Shown: positions 37,801 through 52,800, counted from the stretch's first letter. The stretch: 64,000 nt of DNA from Varroa destructor (GCF_002443255.2 NW_019211455.1:39063014-39127013), one strand, 5' to 3'. Numbers and translations are program-made. The notes: generated by a model not told the origin, from the letters alone.

Positions 37801-40800
37801 GATTTATATCAGTACTTTTCATATCAGTATCATCAGTATACCATATCAGTATATATCAGTATCTATTGAGTCAAAAAAGTACGTAATAAAATAGACGCAC
37901 GCCAGTATCTTGCGGAATATATATCAACACTTAAAAATTGTCTGGTAGAATACCTAGCGGCGCTACCGGAGGTAAAACTCGAAGCATTTGGGTTACTCAA
38001 AAATGGTGAGCTAACAGCCGCTTGCACACTATTTATAAACGGGAATTGTTTGTTAAGGGTAAAGACAGCACTATCGAGAAGTTCCCAGTGTAGTTTTGAT
38101 GGGACCAAGCGAGTCATAACACCGCGTTCGCTAGACTTGTCGTAATACGTGATATTGTCTGCGTTTAGTAATCGCAGTCTCCTCGCAGTGCCATGAAGTA
38201 CATGGTAGTTCTGCTGACAAGAGTTACGCTCTACTGCCATGTTGATTCGACTCGTTTTAACGGAAGTGGATTTTTGCGGCCCGTTCCATATTCACCGTGA
38301 AGACAACGCGATGAAAACTTCGCGCTTCTTGTGTGCGCCAGTACTCACGCAATGCATTCAAAGATGGTGCCGGCAATGTCGACACTTCACGTTTATCTCG
38401 CCCTCTGCCGCTTTCTATCAACGCATCCAGGCTGTAGGCGCCTTAGATCTGACAACGTTCGCTCGTTCGTCACGGCTGGCAGCTGTATAAAACGTCCTTT
38501 TCATTCGATCCGCGATCCTTGGCCCAGCCTTAAACACAATGGTCGCTCAGTTGTCCTAGGAGTGTTTGGCACAAAGGGAATTTCGAGGGGCTCTTTTAAA
38601 TTGGTAATGTTCTTAAAAACGCAGATGTCTTGCCACCTTCGAGGAATTTCATGCCAGCATCAGCGATATCGTTGCCGCTGTCGACGATTGGCCATCCCTT
38701 TGCCGGGAACTTGAATGCACCGCAGGCTTTTATAGACGCGCAACTCTCGCATGATGATTCTGTAGAACCTGCTCTTGCCGCGACGACGCCATTGGACGGT
38801 CTCGATGGGAAAGTATCGACAAAACCGATGTCATTGAGCTTCGTTCAGCTCTTTTCCTACGCACAAGTTACTTCAAGCACCTCTCTATACACTGGCGTCG
38901 TGAGTGTCTTTTACAGCTATGATTGGCGAATTTAGACTGAAAGAAGCGACCCAAGATAATCGGTGTCTCACTCGGCAATTTCGGTAAAGAGTAAAGGGTC
39001 ACTAACGCTCCTGGACGCAATTCGGCGGAAGACCACAGACACCGTTTGAACACTGCGTGCATGGCGGACCTCGACATAAGAGCGCGTGTTTACACCCAAA
39101 GATGGCATGGAACTATCCATCAGCCGATCACAGTCCTATGCTGCTACGATGTAACTGAACCCAGAGAATTGTCACTATACATGTAATAGTAATATGTTTC
39201 TACAGGGTGCACAAGGTGCAGCTTCTAGAAATAAAATACATTAAATATGAGAATTTGGCAGTTCCTTCACACATTTGTAAATATTTAGGGCATACTAGAT
39301 CATGTTTGTGAAATAGCTACTTCTTCCGCAAGCAGTCATATGGCTCACCACTATCAGATACTAAAATTACGAAGGACATCAGGTTAAAGATGGCCTATAA
39401 CGATGCAATGATCGTTGAGAGATAAACGTAGACATTTTTACGAAATCTAACGTACGCCCTTAGCTTAGAAGTACTCCATCACACACAATCTAATTAATTT
39501 TCTGATGGTATCATGTAGTGTGTGACAGGTGCTCACTATAATTAATTGTAGGGGATAATCGTAAACTGTGTTTCGTATAGATTGTTTCTTTTAATTTGTT
39601 AATTTAAGCTAATTATTTTAATGTGTATCATATAGGGGGTCATTTTTTACTTGAAACAACGCCTTTATTACGTTAGGATGCGCAACTCAGGCCTAAACTA
39701 GTGCATGGTAATAGTCAGGAGAAACAAAATCAATCGGCTGAAAACTTTATCGAAGCTGTAAACGCAATTCATAAGTGGCTTGACTGAAATACTGTCGTAT
39801 GGCGACGAATGCCTTATGTAGGCCTTGATTGGCCGGATTTGAATTAGAAATATCTTAGGTTTGCACGGAACGCAGGCGATCTATTAATTTTAGTTAAATT
39901 TGAAGAACTCTTTGAAATGAAAGCATTTAGATGATTTTTTGCTATCATAAATAGAATACTGTGTTGTCTAGTATAGGTAAATATAGTGAAGTAACGGTGA
40001 GCTACCGATGAAATGGCTTTTAACAGTTGTATGGGTTGTTAGATTGGATATATATATATATATATATGTTCAGACTTTCGCTGGAAGGAAATGTATGAGA
40101 TCAGTCATTCGAACTTCCGCTTATCATTTTTCACCAGCGGTCGGCTTGAAAGGGACTGTTCAGGGACGACTATAATCCAGTTCTTTGAGTACAGGCTTTA
40201 GGCAGTATGGATGAATATACATAATTTCATTGGTGTGATATGATATATCATCAATGCTATCGTAGCTCCGGTTCTCGGCCTCTTTCTTTCCCACATCGAA
40301 TTTCGGGAAAGCTGATTGTGTCAACAAAAAAAAATACCTCGAAATGAAGTAAGTCTGGTAGAAGCGGCTGGGGCAAACAGCTTCACGATCCCTGCTAACG
40401 GTTCAACTAGAATCTAAATAAATATATATAAAAAATAGACCTGGCTGTACGATCATGTTGAAACTGTCGTATAGCCAACGTAGTAACCATCCCTTTCAGT
40501 ACAACTGTTTGTCTAGCATAGACCTGTTCAGATTATTCAGAGGTTCATTATCGCTTTGAACTGTACAATACGAAAGCCTGAAGTGCTACATCAAACGACT
40601 ATTATCATAGGTAAAGCTGCTCTAGGTAAAGTAAACAAAAGAAAAGTTTGTGATGAATTGATATTTGGTAGCTTTTTAATCGAAATATGTAACCTATTGT
40701 TAGAAATTGTTAGCTGACATGCTTTTAAGAAATATCTCTAATGATAGGCAACCTATATATTAAATAAAACCGTACCAACAAAGATCAAAGTATCAACTAT

Positions 40801-43800
40801 ACTAGTTTATTCCCATACAAAACGAGCAAGAGGTCAACAATCTGGCTATTTCATTATATAGTATATACGTGTCGTCTAAGTTCTTAGGAGGATAAAACAG
40901 AAATCCAGCAAGTATCAATTATCGAGTAAAGGCGACAAAAGTTTAAAGGGGCTATTTCTTCCCGTCTAAGGCAGCGTAAAGGCTGTACCAGACGTTTTTT
41001 TTTTTAATATACGCTCATTTCTGTCCTGTCATTTACTCCGAGGGCTGTAACAAGACGATTATATCGATCGAATAACGTGATCGACCGATATAACAGGTCT
41101 AGCGATCAAAAAATCGGGATGTAATTGACAGAAACGCATCGCATATCACTTCCTCTCTTGTGTACGAGCGAGCGAGCGAGAGAGAGAGAGAGAGAGAGAG
41201 AGTAAAAAATTTCCGACGATTCAAAATTTGAAGAAGAAACAATGTAGGAATGGGAAAAAGCAATTACTTATTCATATGTCACATAAGTAGTCACGCAAGA
41301 TACATCGGGTTATTGCATACACGCATCTAATATTTTTACACCCAATACAATTCCACCTCTATTCGCTACATGTTGTGGTGGGAATGGGGATGGGGAGCCC
41401 AGTTTAATACCTATGTCCATCTGAAAAATGACATGCCGTCATCGACTGTACGGCCGTTGTCCCCTTTGAGTTTCGAGTTAGGCTACCTATTAGCTTGTAT
41501 CTTTCGGTCGCCTGTTTCGACAACTTCTATTTCCGAGTGTTATCGGGTTGTGTGAAGGTACCAGATAGTCGGTCAGCGTGAATCAAAGTAAAGGATCAGT
41601 TTCGCATGATTTGGCCCAGATTTCCAGAAACGTTCAATACAAGACAGGATGAAGGCAAGAACTATGAAGCAAACTAAAATGTTCTGTAATGTAACTTCAC
41701 TTACTAAAAGACATGGCCACGACAATGATTTGAGCTGGCAACAATCGTGAGTTATGCTGCCGGCGGAAAGACCTAACAACGTTGAGAAATCTCTTGCTAG
41801 TTGTTAGAATAGGAAAATCTTGGCGATATAATTTTTCCAGACTATAATTAGTTGGGGCTAAGTGCAAATAAAAACTAGATTAAAGGGAAAAAAGTTGAAG
41901 TTCGATATGAGTGAACTACAGCACATTGCACCAGCCAACGAATGAATTATTTTTCCCAACCGAGTGTTTCTCGTTACGTGAACCATATATGTATTGCGAC
42001 TAAAAGACACCATCGAATGAGGACGGCATTGCTGAAGTGTTGTACAACTTGAGTATAGCGGACGAAAATATGGACCCACATCAACTTCAGTGACGTCGGG
42101 AAGCACACTTAGTTACTTCGGCTAGAACTTACATGGATAGCTACCAATGTCATCCAAGAATCGACGAAAAGCCTCGATGGATATCTTCTGAAAGAGCTCG
42201 TTTCCTGTGACATTAAAAGCCACCAAGATTTACGCGGCCGGTAACGAGAATGCTCACTTAGCATGTCGGTCGACCCGGCTATATCCGCGTCGCTGTAGTT
42301 ATTGTTCTCTGTAACAGACGCAGATTGGCAACGTAAAATGATGACTCATCACTTTTTAAGGAACATGATTAGAAGACAATTTCGAGTTGAACGGCTAAAT
42401 TCTTCCAATAAAACTGTGTTGTTATTATTATGTAATAGCAGACACTTTGTTAACGGTAGAATAGTTCATTAGAATTTACGTGCCCAAACTAATATGCAAA
42501 ACTAATTTTTCCGTGTAAATCTATACTTTGACCAAATTTCCCTATAAGACCTTTATGTCCAAAAGGTGCATATATACACATATGTGTATATATTGGTGTA
42601 GCTCAATTTTGAAAAACGTATAGCTCTTATTTCATGATATGTACACCTGGCTTTTTAATAGGAGAAATTTGTTAGCTCGCCTTCTTTACTAATAGCAGAA
42701 ATTTACCTCCAAACTAAACCTGATTCCACTCGCCGAACTTACAGAGTATTTAGTAGAAAGGGACAGATCTTATCTTCGAAATTAACATAAATTACATACG
42801 GTGCACGCCGACTGTTACCACAGCAGAATCTATAAAAAGCGCGAGTCTATCCGAGAAATCAAAGGGGAGCAAGTAATAGTAAATAAGGCTCGCAACGTCC
42901 TGCCCATTTGAGGCCATGGCCTGCGCCAATCTAACTCAGTGGCTCACGAGGAGCTCGGCGTTACTTTTCTGCGACGTTTATTATCCATGATATACAGGTG
43001 TATTAGTTTTTCATTAATGCAGTTGATGATGTTTTACGTAACTACATATGAGAACGAACAATTTTTCTGCCTTAAGCAATTACCACCATTGGCCGAAATT
43101 TTTATTGACACCATAAAAGAAAACGAGAACCTCCAGACTGGCAGAGTTTTTTTTTCTGTTCATTGTGATTGGACGAGAGAACGCCGATAAACGAAGCATT
43201 CAAGAGAAACAGAGTCAGTTATTATAATCGTTGGTTTATCACAAAGCATAACTTTCACTACGAATAGATCTCCATGATGACAAACAGTACAATCGGCTAT
43301 AATAACTGAAATAAGTGGTAAGTAGGTAAGTAAGTAAGTAAAAATTTGTTTACCTATGAACATAATTTAGAAAACGATACCAATCAATTATGCATGCATA
43401 TTTACAATAGATTTGCCAAGTAAACGTTTGCGTTATTACTTACCTCTTATTGAACGCGCTTGCTGGTGCAGTAGTATCCATAAAAGCACCCTGGAGAAAT
43501 TATTAAGCATTGCTTCGTTAAAGGCAGGTTGGTCAATGACGCCATTAAGCACATTCCGTGCTGAGGAGTACGTTACAACGTGGGTACGAGCTCGAGGACG
43601 AAACGAGTTCATTGCATACGGATTACCGCAACCAACCTGCACCTTTAGGAAGCATTCGTCAATGATTTGATCCACCTAAAACACATGTCAGTATAAAAAA
43701 CATTCATTTACCAAGTATATAATTTTCAATTGATCCAGCTCACTATATCATCGAAGCCGTCTAATGAATCGAAAAGCAAAAAATCTCCTTGTCAGATTGC

Positions 43801-46800
43801 ATTTAGGCACTACTTGCACTAAATGACAAAAGCTTCCGGATATCTTCTTTTCGGAGATCTTCTATATCCTGCTTTCCACTGTCTGTGCGCTGCTTTTCTA
43901 TTGGGCCTTTGCCTCTCGACTTCGTACGACGCTTGCTTCTGATGACGAGGAACGAAATAGGGCAGTCGTATATCATGTTTGTCACCTTGATTTCTATTTC
44001 CGTCATTGTGTTATTATCATCATTAGGAAGAATAGATATCTGCTTGAGGGAACGTAGCGGCAGTACAAATGCGTGGCTTTCAAGTCGGTGCCGTCACGCT
44101 GCAATATGGGATCCGCATTGTATGGAATGATGGATTTTCGTTTATATTCACTTTTATACCACTCGTCACCTCTCGACAACGAATTCTTGTCGTCAAGCCT
44201 TTTTTTTTTAACCGTCTTTCACCACTTTGAGCCTGGATAACCTTTTTTCCTCCTTCGCGACCCTTTTCAAGCCTCACTTATAATAAATAGTCTTTTGAAT
44301 TTTCTTGCTTTTACCGCGCGCAGCTCCTCTTTCCGCCCTCGCCTCACCCCAGTTTGGCTGTCCCGCACCCTGTTCGTAACATCCTAATCGTCGTTACGAC
44401 AATCGTCACGGAGGTCAACGAAAGGAAGATAAAGAAAAAAGTGGAGGAGCTTACCGTTGCTGCCTCTAGGCTATGGCACGACGTCTCCTGGAGCTCGAGT
44501 CCCTTGGCTTCCACACAACGGAACAAATACCCTGCTTCAATCACTCGCAGTAGTACCAATCGATTCTGGTGGCGAGCTAGAATACAAGACCCGGCTTGCA
44601 AAGAACCAAACAATCCGCGGCTTATTGGGCTTTCTAACTTTTCGATGAGCCGCGGTATAAACTGAAAGTGTGCAAATAACGAAAACAAAAATGTGTAATA
44701 CATAGCTATTATTAGCATTCTCTGTTATTTGGCTTATTATGCACCCTGGGCTGTTGGTCGGCCCTCAACGTCGTTTGGTATCTTTTAAGCCTACCATGAG
44801 TATGCTCCCAGTGGTGCACTTTGCCGTTAGTCAATGCACCCAGAAATAACAGAACCCAGTCCTTCGAAGACACAAAGTGCCACTGAAGTAACTCTCTGAT
44901 ATCTGTGTGTGTTATATATTCCAACTATTTTTGAACGAATTAGTTACGAACAGGCTTAACATCATTTATTATAGCGGAGATCTGAGGTGAGATTGACATC
45001 ATTGATTACTGAGCAGCAACCCGTTTAAATACGGTGTCATCGCGTTACGTTTTTAGCACCCCAGCATACTCATTGATTCACTACGTTCCTATTAACAGAT
45101 ATGGCTCGGCTAAAAAAAAGCGTTGAGTGAAATATGGCAATCTGAATGGTAGGGTAGCCTTTAACGAAACTCCCCTAAATATGCATTTTTTTTTTCTCGT
45201 TAACGAATAATTGCTATAGGAAATATATGGTCTGTTATATAGTCCAATAACAGACAATAGAAGGTCGAAAGAAAGAAACTGCATTCAAGCTTATTTAGAT
45301 AGTACCTAACAGAAAAAGGGACGATAAGATTCATTGCAGATGGTACGAAATAGAATCATCTTGCATATAGAAGATGGTCAAGGCGAGAACTCAAGCATAA
45401 ACTATGTTTGTTAGCACGAACTAATGGCCTGCTTGGTAAAAATAACGGGTTTTCAAGTTGACCTGCAAAAGCTTTAACCTGGCAGTGGTTGACCGTGTAA
45501 ACATTTGGGACCCACCTGAGCGTAGAATACGATATCTCCCTTGATGGTGATCGCCGCGTCTTGTGTCTCCGACCTCGTAATGTTTTGTTGATCCATTAGG
45601 TCCCGGAAGGGCCAGAATCGGCGAGGTCTCGGGAAACCGGGCAGAAATATCGGCAGCGAGAATAGTGCGAGAAGGGGACTTTCTAAAAAGGCCGTCGATG
45701 CGCTCACCAACAAGAGCCACGGAAATAAAGTAATGTTCAGGGCTAAAATCGAATGATAACATTATATATAATTATATATAATATATAGAACGCAATACAG
45801 AAACAAAGTTGTCAAGTCAAGCATTTTGTACTTTGAGATGGAGTATGTGGTGGAATAATTGTGATTCCTTTCAATATCGAACTTTTTTCCTATCATCCTG
45901 TATTCATACTTTATTCATGGCAGGCAGTGTCTCCAGTGTCTGCAAGGCTTTATTTAAGAACTTTGAACAGGCCTGTCAGTCTGGTGGACCGTAAATAAGA
46001 TTACAGCGTCGTTACGGTAGATGATCACCTTAGAAATAAATGACTCTCAATCCAAAGTAAAACTAAGATTCATTAGTGTATATAGAAAATTACGAGTCTA
46101 TGTTGAAAGATTTGCCTTTGCACAGGAAAAATATAGCGCAAAGTACTTCGTTGGCCTTCTAGTCATTTGGGTCTAGATATATGAAGAAGCGTACAATGAT
46201 GACAGAAGACCTAGGCGGTTTGCCTTAGCCGTGTCTAAATGGGGGAAAAAAGGCTTGCCGAAACGTGTGGGTGTAAATTAACAGGTTAGGTGTTTTTATT
46301 TCTACTCAAAACGATCACAGCTTTACGGTAAGGATGCGTAAATGTGTTATTACCTGAAAAAAGAATGCCATGGCTATGAACTTGCACTTCAGCGAAACGA
46401 TGAAGTTCGCAAATATAGAAAAAAAATATAAATTTTACTATAAAAATTGACGTTCAGTCTAGCTAGTGATTAAGCCAATATCGAAACAATATTATTTGAA
46501 CAAATAAAAACAAATCAGAGCATTATCATATAGCTATGCGCACCGAAGAGAATCCAGTTGTGTTGTAGTCGTTGTTTCGTAATAACGATAGATGAACTAA
46601 GTATCACCCCAACGGTATACAGCCGCTCCAAAAAGCCCATTAGGGTTCGCCAAGTTATAGACAGTGTGACAAACAACACACAAGCAGGAAGTACCCTAAG
46701 GTCTCCTGAGCAGGCACGAAATACAATCGTGCATACCGAGACGAGAATCGAGGTCCGCGTTCTCTGAAATATCTAAATTAAATAGGAACACAGCGTTTAG

Positions 46801-49800
46801 GCTCAGACCTACACATAGTTTTTAGACCTGTTTTCTACGTTTGACATATACTCATACTTCTTCAAATGCCACTATACGGTGTACTTCCATTGACAGTCTG
46901 AATCATCTCAAAAGAACGCTAAACTCAGCTGACTGATATCAAATTTAGCTCTACATCATTGGCAGTGCGGAGTCCTGCTCACCCGCTCACTGTAGCATCT
47001 GACATACCTACCATCAGTACCATGATACCATCGATCAGGACAAACATCAGTTGCCCTTACCGATTGACGCTTAATATCTGTTTCACACAAGACATGCTCT
47101 TTACGTGTGATGATGTTTAATATAGATTTCATTTTCATCATTTTAGGTACGTTGTGTAGATCTGTAATACTAATAGTAATTGTATATCCCTGTCGGAAGG
47201 CCCTTTAGCATAGTTCTTGGGTTCAATATTTGAACTAAAAACGGGTCACATACAACTTCTGCGAATGATGTTTCAAGAGCACTGCCTTGTTTTCAGCGCA
47301 AGGTGACTAGCTTGCTATGAAAGTTCCAGGCATTACCTTTAAATGGCAGTTAAGTCACCCCATGGGAAATTTTAAAATAGCCACATATTCCATACGGCGA
47401 AGTTGAAAAAAATATTATGTTAAAAAAATAGCGATTAAATATTATGTTTAAAAAAAAAAAATATTTTAAAAAAACAGGTAGGCAGAAAGACGAAAAAAGT
47501 ACAGATCCTGTAGTTTACTCGGCCAACGGATGAACGCATAAAGATTTTGAAAAAGCGCGGTTTCGAAGATAGTCACGATTAAGTGAGCAGGCGTAGAAAG
47601 AAATGTAAAGTCGATAGTTCACTTTATAACGTAATGGAACTTTTTAATGCTCAAAATGCGAACACAATGAGTTTATGTCTAGCGTTCGGCATCATCAATG
47701 AGCTACCACATAGGGTTGAATAGCATTAATAGTAGTTATCAGCGGGCAGTTGTAGAAGTAACTCTATCAGAGCCGTTGTCAGCTAATATTTATCAATAAA
47801 GATAACAGCATTCACTCGTATGTTAGTAAAGTTTTCCAGCGCTGGAGCTAGGGAGCGTTGATGTGTGGTAGCGCGCAGACCTGCTCACGGGACCTTTTTT
47901 TTCTAGCGAATACTCGGCACCAGAGGAGGACAAAAAAAATGAACGGAGCTCTCGTTCGTTTTGCCAGTCTCGGGAAGAGGAAGATGCGCCGTCCTGGATA
48001 AGCGGCGATCTATTGAACGAAATGTACATTTTTCACGCTAATGCTTCCCTCGTTCTGCAGTTACTACTACTGCTGCTGCATTGTATCGAGGCTTCCCGGA
48101 GCCCGGTGATAACGCCCCCTGAGGGCGACTGCATCACCGGGGGGAGGGGAGCATACTGTCTGATGGTGAGCGTCATAGTGAGAAAAAGTAATAACGTTTA
48201 TCTTTGTATCTCAGCCTCGCCTTGTATATATATATATATACTATAGACGCGGAATGTAAAACGACAGCGTGCGAACAGTGCAACACTGTTGTTGAACCAT
48301 TAGTTAGAACGTTTGCGTATAACGTGCGTAATATTTAGGCTTTCTCGGGCCAGACGCGCATCTGTCGCCTGATAGCGTGCGGAAGCTCAAAGAAACGCTT
48401 CCGAATGAATGTATTTGTTTCGAGAGCGGCTCGATTAGCCGTCATTTTGGAGCTGAAGTATTATCATGATGTCCATATAGTCGGATTAGCTACTTATTTT
48501 TGATACTTGTAAAAATCACCTTGGTCAGCAATTGGAGATATTAATAAATTCTGTATAAGTATCATATAGAAGTAGCGCGATAGCTAGTTCCTATCTAGAG
48601 GAAGCCTTAATTATGTGTATCAATAATTTTACGGCACCCGTACAAATGGAGCGCAAAAGGCTAATGTAAATCTTCTTTAATAAATCTTTTAAGACTAACA
48701 TAAAGGCACTTGGCTGATGTCAGTCTCTTGCAACGGAGGAGCCCCTAGGGCCTGTATATTTAAATGAAGTTCGTTTCAGTCTTGAGCCTTTTTTACGTAC
48801 ATTAGCTCGTTTAGCTCCTGAACATACACAATGTTTATTGTGTGACTGTCACTTATTGAACAAAGTCAAGCGCCGAAACACACCACACAAATAGAAAAAA
48901 CCAACCCAGTGCGCTAATTCGTTTGATCGCCCACGCATCGCCTTACTAATAATAGTGAATTGTACGAAAATCTAAGATAAGCTAAAATAAAAACAACCCC
49001 AATTAAATTCAGCGTCAAACTTACCTCTCGATATGATTTGACGAGAGAGATCGTCACAAGTACACGCTGCAACGCATCTTCAGGATAAAGATTCCCTCCG
49101 GAAAAAAACCAGCACATCAGAATCGGACTCACTACAAGTGAACGTTCGCAAGTTATCACATAGCGTAGCTATAAACATAATATTGTTTTTTTCACGATTT
49201 GTCGCAAACAAATGCACAGAAGACTAAATCGGATACTGCCAGCTGCAGACCATTACTCAAAGCCTAGCCCATATATACGACTTGATAGTGTAGAAGTCGA
49301 TTACATCCTGTAGTAACGTTACCTAAAACCTGTTACGAGATGATGCCCAGCAAAAAACAGGTATATATTTGTGCGGCAGGTACGTATCACGGAGGATAAA
49401 ACGATATCGGAAGCAAAACGTTGGCCACATATATTTTAGCTTTTCTAGGGCATTTCTGATTGTCATATTATGTCGATGACATACATAATAGCTTGAATAG
49501 TTTTATAAAACGTCACCTTAGGTAAAAGTAAATAGCAGGTTTAGTTCATTACGGAGATGCTTTTGGGATTGTTGCATGGGGTTTATATTGATTTACTCCA
49601 GATCTGGATATCACAGAATTGGGGCACAGTGTTAATGAAAATAGACTCAATCGATGTGAGGTCAAGATGGTATGAGCTTTAGCTATATATATGTAATCCT
49701 TGCATACCCACTAAAAGGCTTCCCCATTTATACTAGGTAGTTAGTAACTTCGATGAAAACATTGTTGACATTGTCCGGGAGCCAAACTTGATCAATTTTG

Positions 49801-52800
49801 TTACGTTGTACAGTTATCTAGTTGTATATGAATTTTATATCGTTCGAAAGCATAGCGCCCATATCTTTGACAGGAAACGCGTCGTTGCGTACCACAGACT
49901 GTATATCATGCAGAAAAAATCGTGCGCTAAACGAGTTTTCTAGGAAGTTGATTTTACTGACGCCGATAAGCGAATTCTTCGAAAAATATCAAGGAAAAAC
50001 GGCCGAACGGAAAATGCCATTGAAGTTGCGCACACTGACCGCTGCAGTATAAGTTTACCTTACTTAGAATAGTAATAATCCTGATGATCCACAAGCATAT
50101 CTCGATATAGCTAACGTATAGCTAGTTACCTTCAACGGCGTGGCTTTGTCCAAAATAATAAGGCCTTGATATTATATTGTGTACTTTGTGCTAATTTCTA
50201 TATTAGAGCGATGATGTCGGGCTGCAAGTTTAAATAGCTTCGCTAGTAGGAAACAAAAGCCTGAGTTTTACAGATACGTCCGTTCGATTCTAGACAGAGT
50301 CAAGTTAAAAAATTATTTTTCCTGTTCTCATTACGATGCGTTATTGCATTTTATTCAGGTTCGATATTTAGGAATTTTTTTTAGGAAGATTTTGCTAGGA
50401 AGAGGTTGTATGTTATGCTGGATTTACGTGTCGTAGATTGAAATCTTGTCAAGTTACTACACAGTCTGTCTCACTCACATATCGATTTAGTTGCCCATAC
50501 TTCAATAGTTCAAATTTTACATCTCAGTTTTAACGTCATTGGACATTACGAAGTTTTCTTAAACCTTGCTTCCTTTAACTAAGCGTGTAATATCATATCA
50601 TGAAGTTATTGAGGCATCTTCCAAGTTTGTGGTGGACGTAACTCATCCGGGTTCTCCTTTATATCTATCTGTTATATACGGACCAATGGGTTTAATTCGT
50701 GACATTTGATAGAAGCAGGTTCTCTATAAGGTTAGTATAGTGGCACCATTCGATGAGGGCGTAAATAATCGGTTTTCGGTGTCATTCTATCTTAATGCTC
50801 TGGATAGGAGATGCTAGTTCTGAAACAGCTTTAGCAGTGGATGAATGGAAAGCCCAGATTGTTTTTCTTTACCACGCACACAACGATCAAGATCCTCGAA
50901 AGCTGACACATGATGCGAATATTATCCAGCTTTTTTCAACCTTATTGCCGCTAGAATACCTCAGCCGTTACAAGACATATATGAAATACGTCAGCAATAC
51001 CTTTTAGCAGGACAAAAGTCCAATGGAAAGGAATCAAGAACGAGAACAGATGCGAAATAGTGTAACATAGATACATATACCTTCGTTCTCCTTTACGTAT
51101 GCACGATCTAGTTCGCTGTATTGGCCTGCCGTATGCTAAAGCTTCAGTGCACCTATGCTTACACCTGAATAATGCGCTAAATACGTACTTATGAAAAAAT
51201 TCATCTAAACCTATCGTATCTAGCGTCAATTTTTTGTAAAAATTCGCTGTATGTGCTGGGTTTTTTAGTGAAAGGCCCACCCGGTTTACTTTTCACCATA
51301 CAGGGGATGGATACGCTCTTATTCATATATACTTCCCAGATACGATAGTTTTTAGCCCCACGATAGATTTATCGTTGAGCTATTACCGCTAATGCCTTTA
51401 GTGACCGGTTATGACAAATAAATACGGGGGTTCTTTGTAGTCTTTATCTGACAGTGACAGCTAAGATAGATGGGTTAAACGTTACTGTCTTTGCAGGTGT
51501 AGGCCGGAGCGACGTTCGTATAGCGCTTGTTAACAGCTTTTTTACACAGCAAAGTAGAAGAAATCAGTGGAAACATTTCGTAAGGATAACAGAAAAACGG
51601 AAATAGTTGCCTTTCTGAATCCGTCTACAGTGCAGCATTTTGAGGGCAAACTTAATATTTTTATGACCATAGATAGACAAAGAGACCTTATAAACCCAGA
51701 TGATTTTAAAAGACGTACACATTCTTCCGTCGAAAGCTCCCCGTGAAGCCGTGAAAAAACCCCGGAACTGTGAAACAATCTATTATTTCAAAGATTAATA
51801 GTAAAGAACCCGTCAGATCTCTTACGAACTATTACTTCAATTCAGAAATAAGTATCACTGAAATTTTTAGGAGGTCGCTCTGCTTATAGAGAATTATCTA
51901 TTATTCCTTTTCATAAAGTTATTAGGTCCACTGATGAGAATTCTGCTCAAGAATTTTTGCGTAAATATATTGCGCAAAGTATGGTAACTTTAGTGTCTAA
52001 GCTTAGTCGAATAAATAAACGTATAGGTTCAGAACAGGAGTTAGTATAGATATAAAAATGCCTCTTACTAATTTAGATACTAATAGAAATGAATAAAAAT
52101 GAATTATTATTATTTCTAGCTGTATATCTCCGAATTACTATACTTCTTTGCTCGAAGAAGATGTTGGTTGCTACAAACTTTACTATTTGGCTTTTCTAAA
52201 TAATTCTGCGGTCACTTTTGCAAACAACACAATTATTCATAAGCATTCGAGGCTTAATTTCAAAAAAGACATTTTTTCGTATCCATCTTAACTAAGGATG
52301 TCCTTTGTAGAGGTTTATAGAAAGATATTATATTCATGGTGGTCTCCAAGAGGTAACTGATCAGCTTTTCTAATGCACCAGATACGAGTACGAATGACTG
52401 CATCGATTCGTATCCGTTTCTGGGGATTTGAACCAAAAGTCTGCAATCTCCCTTGTTACCTCGTCCATACTCCTCTAAACGGAAATTCAATAGCTTCGAT
52501 TTTAGGGCCGAACAATGTACAATTGACCTTCATGGATTGCATCGACCCATTGACACAACGTTTTTCACCTGTCTGCAAGACATCACGAGGACCTTACACG
52601 CTTCTCGATTCCGTGCCGGACGAAAACAAAGAGCAACGATAGAGACTTTCAGACATGTTTGCCGTCTCGGTACATGCGCAGATCGTATTCGGTTAGGTGT
52701 ACGTACCGCTATGTACAAGAAGACCCTGAATGAGTATATGGACGATGCCGTTGATTGACGTCTTCCTCGTTTCCCTGAAGTTATTCCACAAAGGATTGAG

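Larger units (their letters stand above)
35471..39100 (+). mobile_element. Decayed BEL/Pao-like LTR retrotransposon, antisense in a PCNX4 intron
   Basis: Three blocks lie in the expected order on the plus strand. A gag-like charged open frame is at 35471-35620. An RNase H-like block at 37227-37436 has a GDAS-type first catalytic Asp and a SRVTP motif resembling the SRVAP block of Pao elements. Integrase-like pieces at 38239-38550 have DFCGPF and, in another frame, CASTHAMH and a SDN motif near 38451. Frames change between blocks and stops interrupt them, so no intact polyprotein exists. A reverse transcriptase catalytic box was not found in 36.0-37.1 kb. Flanking LTRs and target-site duplication were not identified, so the ends are approximate. 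The patch is also richer in CpG than its surroundings. Confidence 0.6.

Noticed and set aside
44354..44665. Plus-strand 103-codon frame
   Set aside because: It is an antisense shadow of the [11 protein letters not shown] exon of PCNX4.
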